From assembly GCA_030268105.1 (NCBI GenBank), contig BSDZ01000021.1, positions 434,001 to 498,000 of the forward strand: 64,000 nucleotides of DNA. The letters are read 5' to 3'. The DNA comes from Volvox africanus (lineage: Eukaryota; Chlorophyta; Chlorophyceae; Chlamydomonadales; Volvocaceae). Below, in pieces: positions 47,586 to 61,062 of the stretch (its first letter is position 1; each line of letters starts with the position of its first letter). Both the position numbers and the translations under genes were made by a program. Below the pieces are notes generated by a model that searched no databases, was not told the DNA's origin, and saw only the letters and a list, made by a program, of their open reading frames with translations.

Positions 47586-50500
47586 ATGCGCCGGGAAAAG
47601 TCTCAAGGTAAGTGGCAAAACATATTCGACATCAATTTTCGTATACTATGCGAATGTCATCATAGTGGTAGCCATCTTCCTTTATGCAAAGGCTTTCTGA
47701 CCTTGGAAGTCGGAGTGCGCAGTCCCGAACCTGCACAACCGCAAGGCTTTTGTCAGCTAATGTGTTCAAATTCCTTTACGAGCTCTGTTTCCTTTAGAAA
47801 TTACCACTCAGATACTGCAAATTCGTTGTTGTCACTATGATTTCAAAAACATTAGCGCGTGAACTACTGAGTCACGACGGCCGATCCGTTCGGCTTCTGC
47901 TCGTCGGTCTACCTGGCAAGAATATTCTTCACCTGTACCGCTCTGGACCTAGCTTTTTACGATGTCGTTATATTTATTCTTCTTCGCAGGAATTCTTCCA
48001 ATCGTCCCGGACGCACGTCGTACGGCTCCTCCGCTTCCAGGGCATCCTCAACCTACTCCCGGTCGCAGCAATCCCAGCAGTGACGGGACGCAAGGAATTC
48101 CACTGCCAGTCACTGCCTCCGATGGGGTCCCGGCAACCGCGCTGCCCGCTGTGGACGGTGGCCTTAGCCGTAGCCCATCCCGCCGCTCGCCGCAGCTCCC
48201 CGGCCAGCACCTGCTTGGGGTGTTGATGGCCCGCCACGTGGCGTCCAAGCAGATCATGAGCACCAGCGACGGCGGCGCTGGCACGAGCTCAGGCCGCTTC
48301 TACCATGCTTCTGCCGTCGGTGGCAGCGGAGTTGGCAACAGCCCGGGTTCAGCCCCGGTCGATATCCCCCCAGCCAACAGTGCCTTGCTTATTGAAGCGG
48401 CAGGCGGCAGTGTGCCCGCAGCCACCGGCGCCCCTACCCCTCCACCACGCGTCGCCGTTACCGCCGAGGCTCCGACTGCCCCTTGCTCCGGGCTTCCCTG
48501 GGAAGAGCGGCAGCCGCCATCAACTCCCCCTGCGCCGCCCGCTGTCACGCCCCTTGGCATCACGCCGCATGCCGTTGCATCCGGGTCCCGTGGATGCCGT
48601 CGCAGCCTCCCAAACATGGTAGTGGGAATGGTGGCCCCTAATGTACGGCCAGTGGGCGCCAGACGTAGCTTGAGCCCGAACTCCCGGGAGCGGCCCCGAC
48701 TCACTCGGACAAGTACGAGCAGGGGTGCACGCACTTTGTCACCCGGTACCAGTACGGCATCACCGCACGCCCTAGCTAGTTCGGTAATGCTCCTCGACGT
48801 CCCTAACTCCCCGGGAGGTCAGATGCAGCCGAGACCGCCGTTACAGGTACGTACGCGGATGTTGCGGCGGGTTTGCGGGATGGTGGGGTGAGATGGGGGG
48901 TTAGTTGGAAGAGGGGGATGGGGTAGGGATGGGGTGCGGGAGCTAACAAAACTTGAAACGCACGATTTAGGGTATTGCCCTTACATGTTTGTCTGTCTGA
49001 GGATCAATGGTGCGGCCCCCGGTGCGCTGATGCTGATCCTTCTGTATGTTTGCAACCATCTGTAGTTCTAATACGTGCGCCTTCTTCCGTACCATGAATT
49101 ACATTTTCCCATTGCATTACGATTTCCATGTTTACGGACTTTCCTTCTCAACTTATCTCGCGCTAAAGTCTTCATCAGAGTTTCTAATTTTGTCAGATGA
49201 AATCATCGCCCGGCGAGCCATGTGTGTCTCCGGCTGTGGGAACTCCCTAGGCGATTGACTGCCACTGCCACGCTCCGCTACCATACCCGTGTGTTTTCCT
49301 CTCTTGCCTTACCCGCGTGCCATTGCCCGCCTTCGTTTTATCCGGACTCCACCCGCCCGCCCTCCAGGTCCACACTGCATGCTCTCCCTTCCTAGACGAC
49401 CCGGGCGCCAGCAGCCCGCAATTCCATACGGGCTCACTGCTCTCACCCCGCGTGATGCGCATCCAGCTGGTTCCCGCGGCCCCCCTCCACCCCCGGACGG
49501 CCGCAGTGAAGGGCCCTTCCGACCGCCAGGTACGCTCCTCGCTCCCTCCCTGGATGTGAGGACCGGATGTGAGGGTCCCCCCCTGCTTTAACCAGCCTGA
49601 ATAAAACGGTCAACCAATACCAACATCAACCGTGTTGGTTGGCAAAACCCATACGGGGCGAGCCTCCACGCGGTAGTATCAAGAATAGCAGCAGTCAATA
49701 TGATACATACATAGGGTGGATCTAAAACTCCTAGTGCGTTTTGACGTACCCTGAAAATACACTACCTGGTCGTAAGCGTTGTGTTCATGTGTACTGTACC
49801 CAAGTTATCCTGCTATATCCGTACACTTGAGTTAATGTACGACTGAAGTACGGGGTCTGAGTTCCAATCTGGATTTAGCAGCAGTTTAGGTATCCTCCAT
49901 CTTTACGTCACCTCCACGCCACTTATTTTCATTTCCCCATGTCGTGGACTCGTGGAGGCGCATCCCTTCCGCTGTAACCTGGCCCACCAGCATGACGGAA
50001 CCCGAACCCATCGCAATCCCTTTCCTTGATGGTGCGTTGCGTCATCTTGGGCTGCAAAATTTCCCATTCTGCACACAGAGCGCTGAGGCCGATGACTTGC
50101 CGGAGCGTATGAGCTGCCCTGAGAGGTTCTCGGCGGCTACACCCTCGGAGGCAGCCGCAGTAAGCGATACGTCCGCGTCCTGCGTTGAGGTGCCGCCGAT
50201 GGCGGATAATAGCGGCGGCTTCGGCAGCGGGGACAACAAACAAATATCCATGCTGGCGGACCTGGCGGCGGCGGTAGGTGAGCTCCAGCGCCGTGTTTCG
50301 GAAATGTCGCCGCGTCTGCCGCGTGACGTCACGGGCGTGTCGGATACTGGCAGCGGGTACAGCTGGTGTACGAGCACCCGCAGTAGCGCGCCGGGAAATG
50401 TCACCGGTGACTCTTCCTGCCTCAGCATAGGGCCCTGGGCCCCGCCCCTGCGCGGCGGCGTCAGCTCCAGTGGGGCATCCGTGGTGACGACCGCGGATCG

Positions 50501-53500
50501 TACGACGGATGAACGTCTTTCCGTACTGGAACTGCAGATGAAGCATGTAGCCGCTGCGATCTGCGACGTTGCTGGATGCACGTCGGCATTATCGACACCT
50601 GGACCACCAGGGTCGGCGAAGAACCTCGCGACGGGGACCATTGGCGGCGGCGGGAACAGCTGGACCGGGACACGCGGGGCTGGCGGAGGCGCGGAGAAAC
50701 TCCCGCAGCCGCCGCCAGCCTGGTCCGAATCCGGCGAGCGCGAAGAGCCCTACATGCACGGCGCGCAGGCTCCCGAAGTGACGAGCGCCGCTTCCGCAAC
50801 CTCTCTGGGTCTTGCACTCGGCTTCGTTGCCGCCGCAGCAACTATGTGGCAAAAGGCCCTGGATGGCGATGGCGTCGGCCCCTATCCAGCCACCTCCGCC
50901 TCTCCCTCCCTGCGGAGACCAAGAAAGTGCGTAGTGCCGCCTAGTCTTGCTCCCTGTGAAAAAGCGCCAGAGGCGCCAGCGACGGTGGTTTCGGCGCCGT
51001 TGGATGCCCGGCCGCCAGCAGTGGAAGTACCCCAGACTTCCTCCTTGGCCCCCAGCCACATAACTGGAGCCTTCCCCGCGGCAGTGACGATGGAGGCCAT
51101 TGAACAGCTCCGTGCGGTGACGCAACAAGTTCGGTTCTTGGAGGACCGGTTGCAGGAGCTAGAACGAGCAGTCACGGCGCACACTGATCGCGCTGTGGCG
51201 GCAACGGTTACGGCAGCGGCAGCAGCAACGGCGGTAGCAGCAGCGGCAGCGGACGACGGGGAACAGCGGCTGCGGCAGCTACAGCTACGGGATGCGGTGG
51301 AGGAGGCCCTTGCGGTGACAATCCAGAGCGCCACGCCAGAATGGGCACAGCCGCAGCAGCAGCTTGAAGTCCGGATGCAGGCATGTGAGGAGCGGGTGGA
51401 ACAGCATCAGAAGCGGTGGCCACTGATACAGGCTTACGATGAAGCCACTCAATCGAACGATACAGCGGCTGCACGTGATGCGTCTGGAGCTGCAGATGCC
51501 GTGAGTGGGTCTGCGAATGCGGGTTCAAATGCGGGAGGTGACGGGATATCAGCCGCGGAAGTTGCCGCAGCCGAAGCCCCAACGACGACCACGACGACGA
51601 CGACGACCACCACCACTACCACAACCGAGGATGAAGGGTTACAAGACACGTTGATGCGGGGACTGTCCGTGGATGAAGCCTTGATGTCATGGCTAGCGCC
51701 AGTGGAGGTAACGCAAGATCCTGCAGGGCACAAGACGCTTCCGTCCGCGCCGCAAGGTGATGCGGTTGCTGCTGTGACTGCGGTGGCTGCCACGGGCAGC
51801 TATGTAGCAGGCAATGGTTCAAACGGCACGGCCGCCACCCAACATCCCATGCCGTCCCTTCCAATAGAGGAATCGGTGAGGCAGCTGCAGCAGCAGCTGC
51901 CGGAGCTGATGCAGAAAGTTCAAAACATTGCGATGGAGGTCACCAGCGCGCGCGCACAGTCCTCTTCATGCGCAGGGGAAATCCAGGCGATTCTAGAGCA
52001 GGTATATGCCGTACAAGCGACGGCCGCCGCTGCCAATGTCAACGCTCGCAAGGCCTCGACGGCTGCTCTGGCGGCAGAGCGCGCCGCTGCGGCGGCGCTT
52101 GATGTCGTCGACGCCGCGGCAACAGTTCCCGGGGTGCCAGGCAACGGGCTAAGACGGCGCAGCAGGTCCACCAGCGGCGGCGACGCCGCTTCCTCCGGTG
52201 GCGGGGGGGGGGGGCTCCAATCTCCGATGCGGTCTGAGGTGTGGCTGATGGCGCCTCGGTATACGGCTGCGCCAATAGCAACCGCTGTGAGGTTGCGGAA
52301 GCATGGCTCCGAAGACCCGGTCGACGACGGCAACGAGGATGTGAAAGACGAAGAAGATCCGGAATCCAGCAACGCAGATGCCGCGCCGGCCTTGTCGTTG
52401 CCCGTCCGCCGCCTTGCCGCCCGTGACGTGGGCTTCCACATCCAGCCTGACGGCACCGATGTTGCCATTGGCGGTGCCGCTAGCAGTGGTGCTACCTTGT
52501 ACGGCATCAGCGCCAGTCGTCCGTGCTTGCTAGAGGCTGCGTTGACGCGGCTGTCCGAACTGGAGACCGCGCAGAAGGAACTAGGGTCGAAAGTTGCCAA
52601 GGCGTTGGTACTCCGGGTGACGCGGGACGAGTTGAGGGAGTCGGTGGCGCAACTGGATTTGCGGATTCGGTCAGCGCTAGAAGAGATAGGTACGGCGGTC
52701 AGCGGCGGCGCCGTCAGGGCCGCCTACCGCATGGCGTCCATTGGTTTACGCTCTTCCATGTCTGCGCGTGCGTCGCTTAGCAGCGATGGTGGTGGCACTG
52801 CCGGCGGCGGCAGAGTCAGTGGCGGTGACTACGGCAACGATGGCTCTGGGGCCGATGGTGGCACCGGCGGTGACGAAGGCGCGGCGGCGGCGGCTGGCGG
52901 AAGCAGGTTGGCAGCTGGACGTCACGCCATGGGTCCGGGGCCCCTTCTCGGTGCTGTGGACGCTGCGCCTGGACGGCGGGTTGCTGCGTGGGCGCACCAG
53001 GGCAGGCAAGTCGCCGCAGCAACCTCCAGCAATGTTGCTGACAGCGACAGCAGCCGCATCGGCGGTGGCGGCGCCACCTTCGCTACTAGTTCAAGCGCCA
53101 AGCTGAGCGCCACTTTGACCCAGCTGCAGCGCTCCGTTGGCCTCGTAGAGCAGCGGCTGGAAGTTGTCGAGGCCGGCGTGACACAGTGCGACGCTGCGCA
53201 GGTGGCCTTGTCGGTGAATCTGCAGCAAGTGCAGCAGCAACAGTTTCAGACGCAGCTACAGTTACAACTGCTTCAGCCGCCGCAGGACAGGGCATTTACC
53301 GCACCGCCGCAGCCCTACAGTCGCAACGGCAGCGTCGCCAGGCGGTACGGTAACGCTGGCAGCTCCGCTGCCCTCGGCTCGGACGAGCAGTTAATATCAA
53401 TCGCACATCGCGTTGAAAGAAATGACGAGGCTCAGGCGGAGCTTGGCCGTCAGGTGCGGAGCCTCGTGGAGCAGTCGTCCACGGCGACGACTGGGCAGGG

Positions 53501-53534
53501 ACAAGCTCGGGGTCGCGACTTGGTGCGGGCTTAA
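47586..53534 (+). CDS. Large Ala/Ser-rich coiled-coil protein, function unknown
   Basis: Exons 47586-47607, 47990-48846, 49368-49529 and 50079-53534 agree in phase (1498 residues). The first exon is 22 nt (MRREKSQ plus one base) with a consensus GTAAGT donor. The N-terminal third is Pro/Ser-rich and disordered. The rest has heptad-like segments (LADLAAAVGELQRRVSEM, IEQLRAVTQQVRFLED, SRLSELETAQKELGSKV-like, and ...ISIAHRVERNDEAQAELG), split by low-complexity runs that include 15 consecutive Thr (about 51580-51625). No enzyme motif or transmembrane helix is seen. A structural role, for instance cytoskeletal or basal-body, is only a guess. Alternatively the last exon is its own gene, since it is open from ATG 49944 and has another ATG at 49992. 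A TGTAA lies at 53556. Confidence 0.65.
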
Positions 53535-56500
53535 CGCGGGCAGGGACCGCCGCTGTGTAATTACGGCCACCCGAAGAAGAAATTGTGTTGAAAATAATTG
53601 CGTTGAAAAGATAGCTGTACAGGACTTGTGGATCTGGGTTTTAAATTTCGGCTTTATGTTTAAGTGTGAGGCGAGATACCTTCGCTCTAAATTTCTCGTG
53701 GGCGCGTGTTGCCCCGGAATCTGGTCTGCATTGCATCTTGACCATGGTGCCACAATAAATCGGGGCAAGTCGTTGCTCGTATGTCTGTACATATTGCAAA
53801 GAAAGAGTTCGTGTTCGTGCATCAAGCGTTGTTCGGTCATGTGAGGGTCGTTACAGGGTTTACGGTTTTAGTCGTAGTTCCTCCTTCCATATATACATAA
53901 GGCCCAGCTGTGGCCAAGAGTACAGGGAGTTGATTAGAGGCAACCCCGCGCAAGGGGTGATCTTATAGCGTGTCCAGGAGTGCAATGCCATGTCTTGCCA
54001 GGCTTCGGAAAGCCAAGCCGGAAACACATAAAAAGAGTCATATTGAACGAAGCTAAGTTTTGATGTGTCACATAGAGGGGCTTCCTCCTGCTGAGAAGCC
54101 GGTTCATCAGCTCGCGCCGTACGCCTTGTTGTCAAAACCTGTTTGTGATGGAAATCTCACCCATTTGAAGAGATTCAGAGCACGGGGACGTTGGAAACCG
54201 GTGTTTGTGGGGACTGGGTCATGTTAGGATCGGTCTGCGACGGTCGGGGGTCGGTCTGTGAGGGTCGGTCTGCGACGGTCTGCGGAGCCACTGGCCTGTA
54301 GAAACACGGTGAGGCACTGCATCTACTTGAATATCTTCCTTCAAAAGGAGATCTCACGTAAAGATTTGGCTTCGATTTGGCCGCGCTGCTTTGCAAATAA
54401 TTGCCACAAAGAAGCAAGATGTGTTAGCATATGACACCAATATTGCATGGTAATCGCTTTCGCGCATCGCCTGCTCACCAAGGTGAGCTGTTCACAGTCT
54501 AACCGTCACCAACCGTGTCGGGACAAACGTCCAGTATGCTGCGATCTTCTTATTTGTGCAGGGTACCCTGAGGGGCGCTTGAGCCGGCCCGACCGACCGT
54601 TAGTTGACAGTGACCGCCATGCCCACCCTGTGCTGCAAACGCACGCGGTAGCGGTTTTGCGCTTCTGGGCGTTTGTTACTAAGTGCTGCAATTGAATACG
54701 GAGGTTTCTAACGGAGAGATGGATCTTGATGTCTGCAGGATGCAGCAGGATGAAGATAGTAGATTGTAAGCCATGGTGGTTGCGGGTTGGCGCAACGGCT
54801 TGCCGTACCATCGCGTGCAAAATGCCGGTGCCAGCGTGTCGTAATTTAGAATCATGACTGCATTTCAGCGAAGTAGGAAGTTAGCGCATTAATTTTGTAG
54901 CGCAGCCACTTTTGTCGTTGTGATATGGGGACTATGCGAAAGCAAACCCCGCCCTGTCCCCCGGCGGTGTAAGATGTGGTTATGGACATTCTCACCACAC
55001 TGGTCATTAGAACGTGAATGTGGTGCATCACTGCTGTGCAGGAGTATTTAAACCCTTGCGGTAGATGGCCTGCTAATCAGTCCCCTGCTGCTAGCTGCCT
55101 GAGTTCCGATATCATGTGTCCAAAAGTTGAAATAAGCATGGTAAGTACCAGGAATCCTCAGCTTTACCATCTTACATATTCTGGAGGGACGTATGCCCCT
55201 GCCGATCCAATTATAACCCGCGCGTCGCAGGACATTTCTCACCCTTCCAAACACTAGTACAGGTAGCCAATTTCGGCGCACTTACATTGTAACACAGCGA
55301 CCATATGCACGGAATCCCCTGTAACAGTAGCGTTCGTTCGCTTCAGGTGATATGGTGTGAAGGGACGTGCGGTGCTCGGCGAACGAGCCGCATATGCAAT
55401 CCAATATACGAAGTCACCGCCGAGCGCCACTGTGCAGCTACCCACCGGCTGCAGCCATGTTCAGTACTCTGCCAGCACCTGCGAAGAGTACAATCTAAAG
55501 ACCTATTATGTACCTCAACTGAAATGCGGAGTGCCAGACGCGAATGGACACAAATGATGCCGCCTCACAGAGAGGCTCCAGATATGGTCGCCATATGTAC
55601 GCTCGAAACAGTCGAAACTGCTCCTTGCATTCCGTTGCTGGTCACGCCCACGTAAATAATGCCGACGCCCACCCCATAGACCCGCAGGCCTATGCTTTCC
55701 TAATTGACCTTTCCAAGCTCCGAAATGCGCTAGATCGCATTGGACACAGGTTTCCTGTTTAAATGCGGCAGGATTATCGGACCCCATGCTCCCACAAGGC
55801 CTGCGAAGATAACGGCCAACCCCCTCCTCCTCCCACAGATCGCTGCTCCGGGCCACCGCATGCAGCCCATAATAATACAATCTTGCGAGTAGCAGCATCC
55901 CACTCCCATGCAGACCAACCAGCACACTACTGATGCCCCTTTGTGAGGAATAAAAAGCTTGCCTAACAAATCCACCTAAACCCTAAGTGCAACATAGACA
56001 CTTGGCCAGACGATGCCTGCGAGGTTATCGATCCAACCCCTGCGAAACGGCCACATATTATGGCCGCTTCGGTGCGTGAAAGCGTCGTGGCCTCAGCGCA
56101 GGTTTCCAGCCTGCGATCAGTTTCATGATCACTCCTCCAGACACTTACCCACCGGCTGCGAAGATATGAATATCGACAGGACCTTTGTCCCTTGAAATAT
56201 GTATGGATTCCAGCTTCTTCTTAAAGGATTGGTTTCTGCCCGGGCCGTATACTCTTAAACCAATACAGAGTTCAGTGATTTCGAGCACTGAGCGCGGGCC
56301 ACCACGCCCGAGGCAGCAAGTAGCTGATACTCAGTTAGCGGACACCCGGTGCCGCGCCCCATTCCTCAATGCGCTGACGAAGCTTCCTCTCCCTTTGCGA
56401 TAAATAAGGTCAAAGTTTCCCTTGACATGTCAGGATTAGAGGTAACGGACTCTGCCGGCAAGTCGTTTGGACTGCCAATGGCGTCCTCCAGCCTGGCGAC

Positions 56501-56811
56501 CAACACGAAATCAGTCGTGGGGAAAGGCCGGTTTGTGTTTCAGCTCTCGCGGGACGTTGGGGGACAGACAATAAGGACAAGCAAAGACCAACTAGTGGTA
56601 TCCCGGGTCCTCCTAGCGAATCAGCGTCAGGCGTCCTGGGAGAACCCAAGATCAGTAATGCATGCAGCTTACGACTGTTCGCGAAGCAGTACCCATCTAG
56701 CAATACCCACCAAAGACTGGGCGCTAAAGGCTGACGACATGGCACAAGGGATACGACCTCGCCCCGTAGACCCCATCCCTGGCACGTCATTGAGATTGCA
56801 TGCACAAGCAC
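53535..56811. other. No convincing gene
   Basis: Short open frames on both strands. A cluster of related gtcggtctg/gacggtc units lies at 54230-54295. The minus-strand stretch at about 55925-55790 (GMLLLARLYYYGLHAVARSS...) could be an exon, but I found no phase-matched partner. Confidence 0.4.
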
Positions 56812-59298
56812 TCACGTAAACTGCGGCATGGGCAGTGGCACCGCCTCCTCCGGCAGGGCAGCTCCTGCGGTTGTGCCCCAGGCGGTTCCCCCGCCCGGGC
56901 CTAGAGCGCCCGTATCATCACCCGAAGGACGCGCGGCGTTGGTGCTGACAGGCATCGCGTAAACGGCAGTTTCCGAATAAATGGATTCGTAGCCGGGGGG
57001 AGCGGAGACGGCGGTACTGTCACTTGCAAAGGAGGCGTAGGGCGCGCCGTGGAGTTGGGCAGAAGGGAAGGTCTCCTTCACTTTACTGCCGACCCAAGAG
57101 AAGGCGCGGCCCACGCCCTTACTGTTACGGGCACCAGACCGGCCAATGGGTAACCATAGGGCAAAGCGGGACCAAGAGCAAAGGGTGCGTAAATGTGATA
57201 TGTTGGGCTCATTGGCAGAACAAAGCAGCGTTACGGACGTCCTAATTCGATTCACCCAGCCCCCAATTACTCAATAAGCTGAGGTGGAGCACTCTGACAT
57301 ACACTCACGACCCGCACTCTTCGGTGACGCACTCACGACCCGATGGAGCAGACACGATTGTCCCAATGTGTAGAAAGAAAGACGGTAAAGCTCGGCCATG
57401 CAAGGGAGTATAAATCGCGATAGGACCGAATGAACGGAGGCGCCGACAATGGCATTATGGCCGTGCGCAGCATAACCGCACATCCAGGACCCAGGCGCGC
57501 CGAAGATGCCTTCCATCACTGCAGCCATGCCCCATCCCTCATCTGTACTGAAGCTCCCCACTTAAAACCCTTACCCATACCTACTCTGATCATTCGCGTT
57601 CGAAATCCAAGTTCCTGCCAGAACGCCAGATCCAAACTACGACACTTCCCTGACCATTTTGTTAATCGCCCTGGTCCGTGTTTTTCGTATCTCACCTAGC
57701 CGTCTGCAGCCCGCTGCTGATACTGGCAAGGGACTTTTGTACCCCCTCGCTCTCCAGGGCTCGGTCAGTGGCCTGCCTCACCCTACCGACAGCAGCGGAG
57801 GTGGCCTCACGGGTCGCGGTGATGAGGTGCGTGCGCTGGTCTAGACGATCCAGCTGCAATGGAGGGTAGCGATGAATGAGATGCCAAGCAGAATCATATG
57901 GTAAGAGCACCAGAAAAGATACATCGCAGCGTCGACGTGTCGCAGCAGAATGCATCCAATGGTCTGGAGGAGACGTCTCTTGCGTGGCCCCACATGAAGG
58001 ACAGTCACATACGACGCTTCGGTCCTGAACCTTAACCACGCAACTGGGTCGTTATGAATGTTCCGTGCATATTTCCAAGGCTTGATGGAAACATCGTACG
58101 CGCTATATCATTGCATATCCATGATCTATACCTCATCCTGGTTCTGCGATGTGATAACGGCTCCATCACAACCATTAGCGCCCTCTTCTACCCATATGCT
58201 CGCACATCCGCGAGAGACACGTGCTCACCTTCTCCACAACCGACTCCACAACCCGGGCACCAGTGGTATTGATGCGCTCCAGCGTGTTTTTGCTGCTGAT
58301 GGCGACCTTCAATGGGAGTTGGCAGGGAAGAAAACGGTGGCTCGGGACCGCCAAAAGTCAACATTAAAGCCAGGTCACGCGTGCCATTATATCCTGACGG
58401 CCCTTACAGCTCCAACAGGCTATATTGAACTATGCCGCGACATGTCCGCGCAGATAGCCGCCGGACAGATATGTGTCGCAAGAAACGAAACGGCATACGG
58501 TTACGCAGAGAGTTCCTGCAAAATGCAATGAACCAGGCTATATGCCCCAAAGATACCGCATGCCCATGCATAAATCTAGGACGGTGGGGAGACGGGACGG
58601 AGGAAACGAGAATGAAAATGAGTTGCAACGTACCTCAGGGGAAACATGAGGGAAAACACAAGGACAACACAAAGCTGCGCACCTTGTCTGCGGCGCGGGC
58701 AGTAGTCAACTCCAACGCCACACCGTACGTGAACTCCTCGGGGACCTATGCGTGCGAGGTAACATTGTTGGATCGAAACCAACATCGTATGAATGACCGG
58801 CATGCACGTGCCAAGGTTTGCCGTGCGAATCAGTAATAAGCTGTGTTGGGTAGGTCAGGATCCCGGGCCGAGACAACAGTACAGGAGATAGCTCCAGGCG
58901 ATGCAACACTAATATTGGCCATTCGCATAATAGATGTAACAGGTTGATTCGTAAACAATGGCCACGGCTTCGGCATTAAAGCAAAAGTAATCTGGGTCAT
59001 AGTTAGCCAAATGGGTCGCTCCAGACAGACTTGAAGAAGGTCAGATGAAACGAGGCCTGTCGTACAACAACGTGCGAGAAATCTCGAAGCGAAACACACA
59101 GCTGTGGTACTATGGCAAGTTATCCACATGACGGTGTCGGAATTCTGCCTTTCGTTTTTGGAAATGTTAAAAAGGATGTGTTTGAGGTGAGAGCCTGCAG
59201 AGATAAATGTGCGACGCTTCCGTAGCATGCGCACCTCATCGATATGCACCACGCCATCCATCAGGTTTGCGTCAATCCACTGACGCAAATCCTCGATG
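56812..59298 (-). CDS. Unknown protein, C-terminal exons
   Basis: Three minus-strand exons agree in phase: 59298-59235 (IEDLRQWIDANLMDGVVHIDE), 57853-57696 (LDRLDQRTHLITATREA, ALESEGVQKSLASISSG) and 57121-56812 (KGVGRAFSWVGSKVKETF, then a Pro/Ala/Gly-rich tail ending ...PLPMPQFT-stop). The first part is acidic and helical. The middle reads as an amphipathic helix. The FSWVGSKVKE segment may be a conserved motif, but I do not recognise the family. Upstream exons are missing: the first listed exon starts inside a split codon. The 1.38-kb intron (57854-59234) holds no other exon I can support. Confidence 0.5.
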
Positions 59299-60886
59299 CT
59301 ACTAGCATCCCACAGAGAAGTGCTGTAGTTGCCACTGGAAGGTATGACCTGCGTGTTTTTCACCAGGCCCCACCGTTTGCCACTCGCGGCTCCTCAAAAG
59401 CTTCTTATCCCGACCCAGCCCCCAGCCTTACCATGCGACATTTTAAGTTGACAGGTAACGCTTTCCTCTTAACTGCATCATTTAAGATAATCACAGCCAA
59501 GGGAACCCGCGAAGACGGAACCTCGACGATATGCGTAACCAGCAGCAATACCATTCTAGGATCAATTAAAGCTACTCTTGACTAATGGTGTTGTTATTTT
59601 CTATGTTTCGTATCTTGACTAGGGCTCAACCGCCATTCAAGGCGAATTTAATGCGCTGTGAAGGCACCTGTGACTGACGCTGCGATTTTTTTATTGGTCG
59701 ATTAGTCCTCTCGGAGTCTATGATCCAGTTTGCATGGAACCATGTTTCAATCTCTGCGAGTACGGCATGCCCTCCATTTGTCCATTACCGTTCACCGGAG
59801 ATACCATTCTTTGGTTTTATTACTGATGTACCATGCCTTACATAAGCCGACGACAGAAGAAGATTTCCTCACATGAGGTTAAAAAACAGACATCGAAATC
59901 CTGTTAAAACGCAACAGCTCTATGACGCGGAATCCGGAGTATTCCCCTCCCAACTGGATTATAACTCCTGATGTAAATATCACTACTTACAAGGGGTATA
60001 CCAGCCCATTTTACAGTGCCGATGTTAAAGGGGATGCGCGCGTTGTTGTGCTTCAAAGCGTACCGTATGATAACATAAGGCCACGAGGCGCCACGCGACA
60101 GGAAAGCTTCATAACAAACCTCGTGTCGAATGGATTACAATTCAATGGAACTTAAAACTAATGCGCGCGCAGTCCCCACCTCACCCCTTCACACACACGC
60201 ACACACAACTGCCGCTAAGGCAGCGTCGGCGTGTACGCCTCTAGCCCTACGGCCTATCCCCTATCTTCAAGTCAGGGGACACGGGCACACCATCCATAAG
60301 ATCCAAGCCTCATCACCAGAAGTACACTATGATCCACGTTTCCTTATGCATTAGGTAGGTGTTATAAGCTTTGCTTGGGGCACCTAATATAAAGCAACAA
60401 TAAACCAATCTATGTATAAATTCACGTACTTATCTACACGCCCTAAGCCATGTCGCATTGTCATTCCTGGTTAATACGAAGATATCGCATGTGGGGACAT
60501 GTAAAGGCAAGAATACCTTACCTCAGTCACCTGCTCCCTGCCCCATGACGGTGAGATGAGTAACGGTAAAACGGACATCACATTTCATCTCCGTACACGA
60601 GCATTGAGAACAAGATTTATGCAAAGTCTGTACTTATGAAGGTATGCTCACCCACACAAAGTTCCCTGAGCACCCAGAAGACAGGTTGTGAAGCCTTTAT
60701 CGTTAAGTGCAGTGCCCTCGACAACCTATGTACCACACATATACGAACGACGGCATGTGGAAGTGCTCGTACCAACGTGCATAGGGCTCCTTTAAGAGTT
60801 CGATCTGCAAGGGCAGATGCTGGTACTGGCGCTGAGCGAAAATATTTTCCACCGAACTACCCGGACATGTCAAAGAGTCGGGCTTT

Positions 60887-60911
60887 TGCTGCGTGCTGGC
60901 AGCACGCAGCA
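60887..60911. repeat. 11-bp perfect hairpin
   Basis: tgctgcgtgct-ggc-agcacgcagca; the arms are fully complementary with a three-base loop. Confidence 0.8.
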
Positions 60912-61020
60912 CGTGTTTTTTCACAACGCGGTGCTATAACATAACGTGAAGTCCGAACAACAACAACAAAAGAACTCGTACGTTGCACCTAAATGCACTG
61001 ATCATGCACGCCGGTGCTGC

Positions 61021-61062
61021 CATCGGCTCTATACCGCCGGTTCTGGCGGTATGCCGCCGATG
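61021..61062. repeat. Imperfect hairpin with two stems
   Basis: Outer stem catcggc/gccgatg, internal mismatch of three bases, inner stem ataccgcc/ggcggtat, six-base loop. Confidence 0.75.

Noticed and set aside
49929..53295. Many minus-strand ORFs (Ala/Arg/Ser-rich) opposite the coiled-coil exon
   Set aside because: Shadows of an alanine-rich coding exon; they show no consistent motifs.
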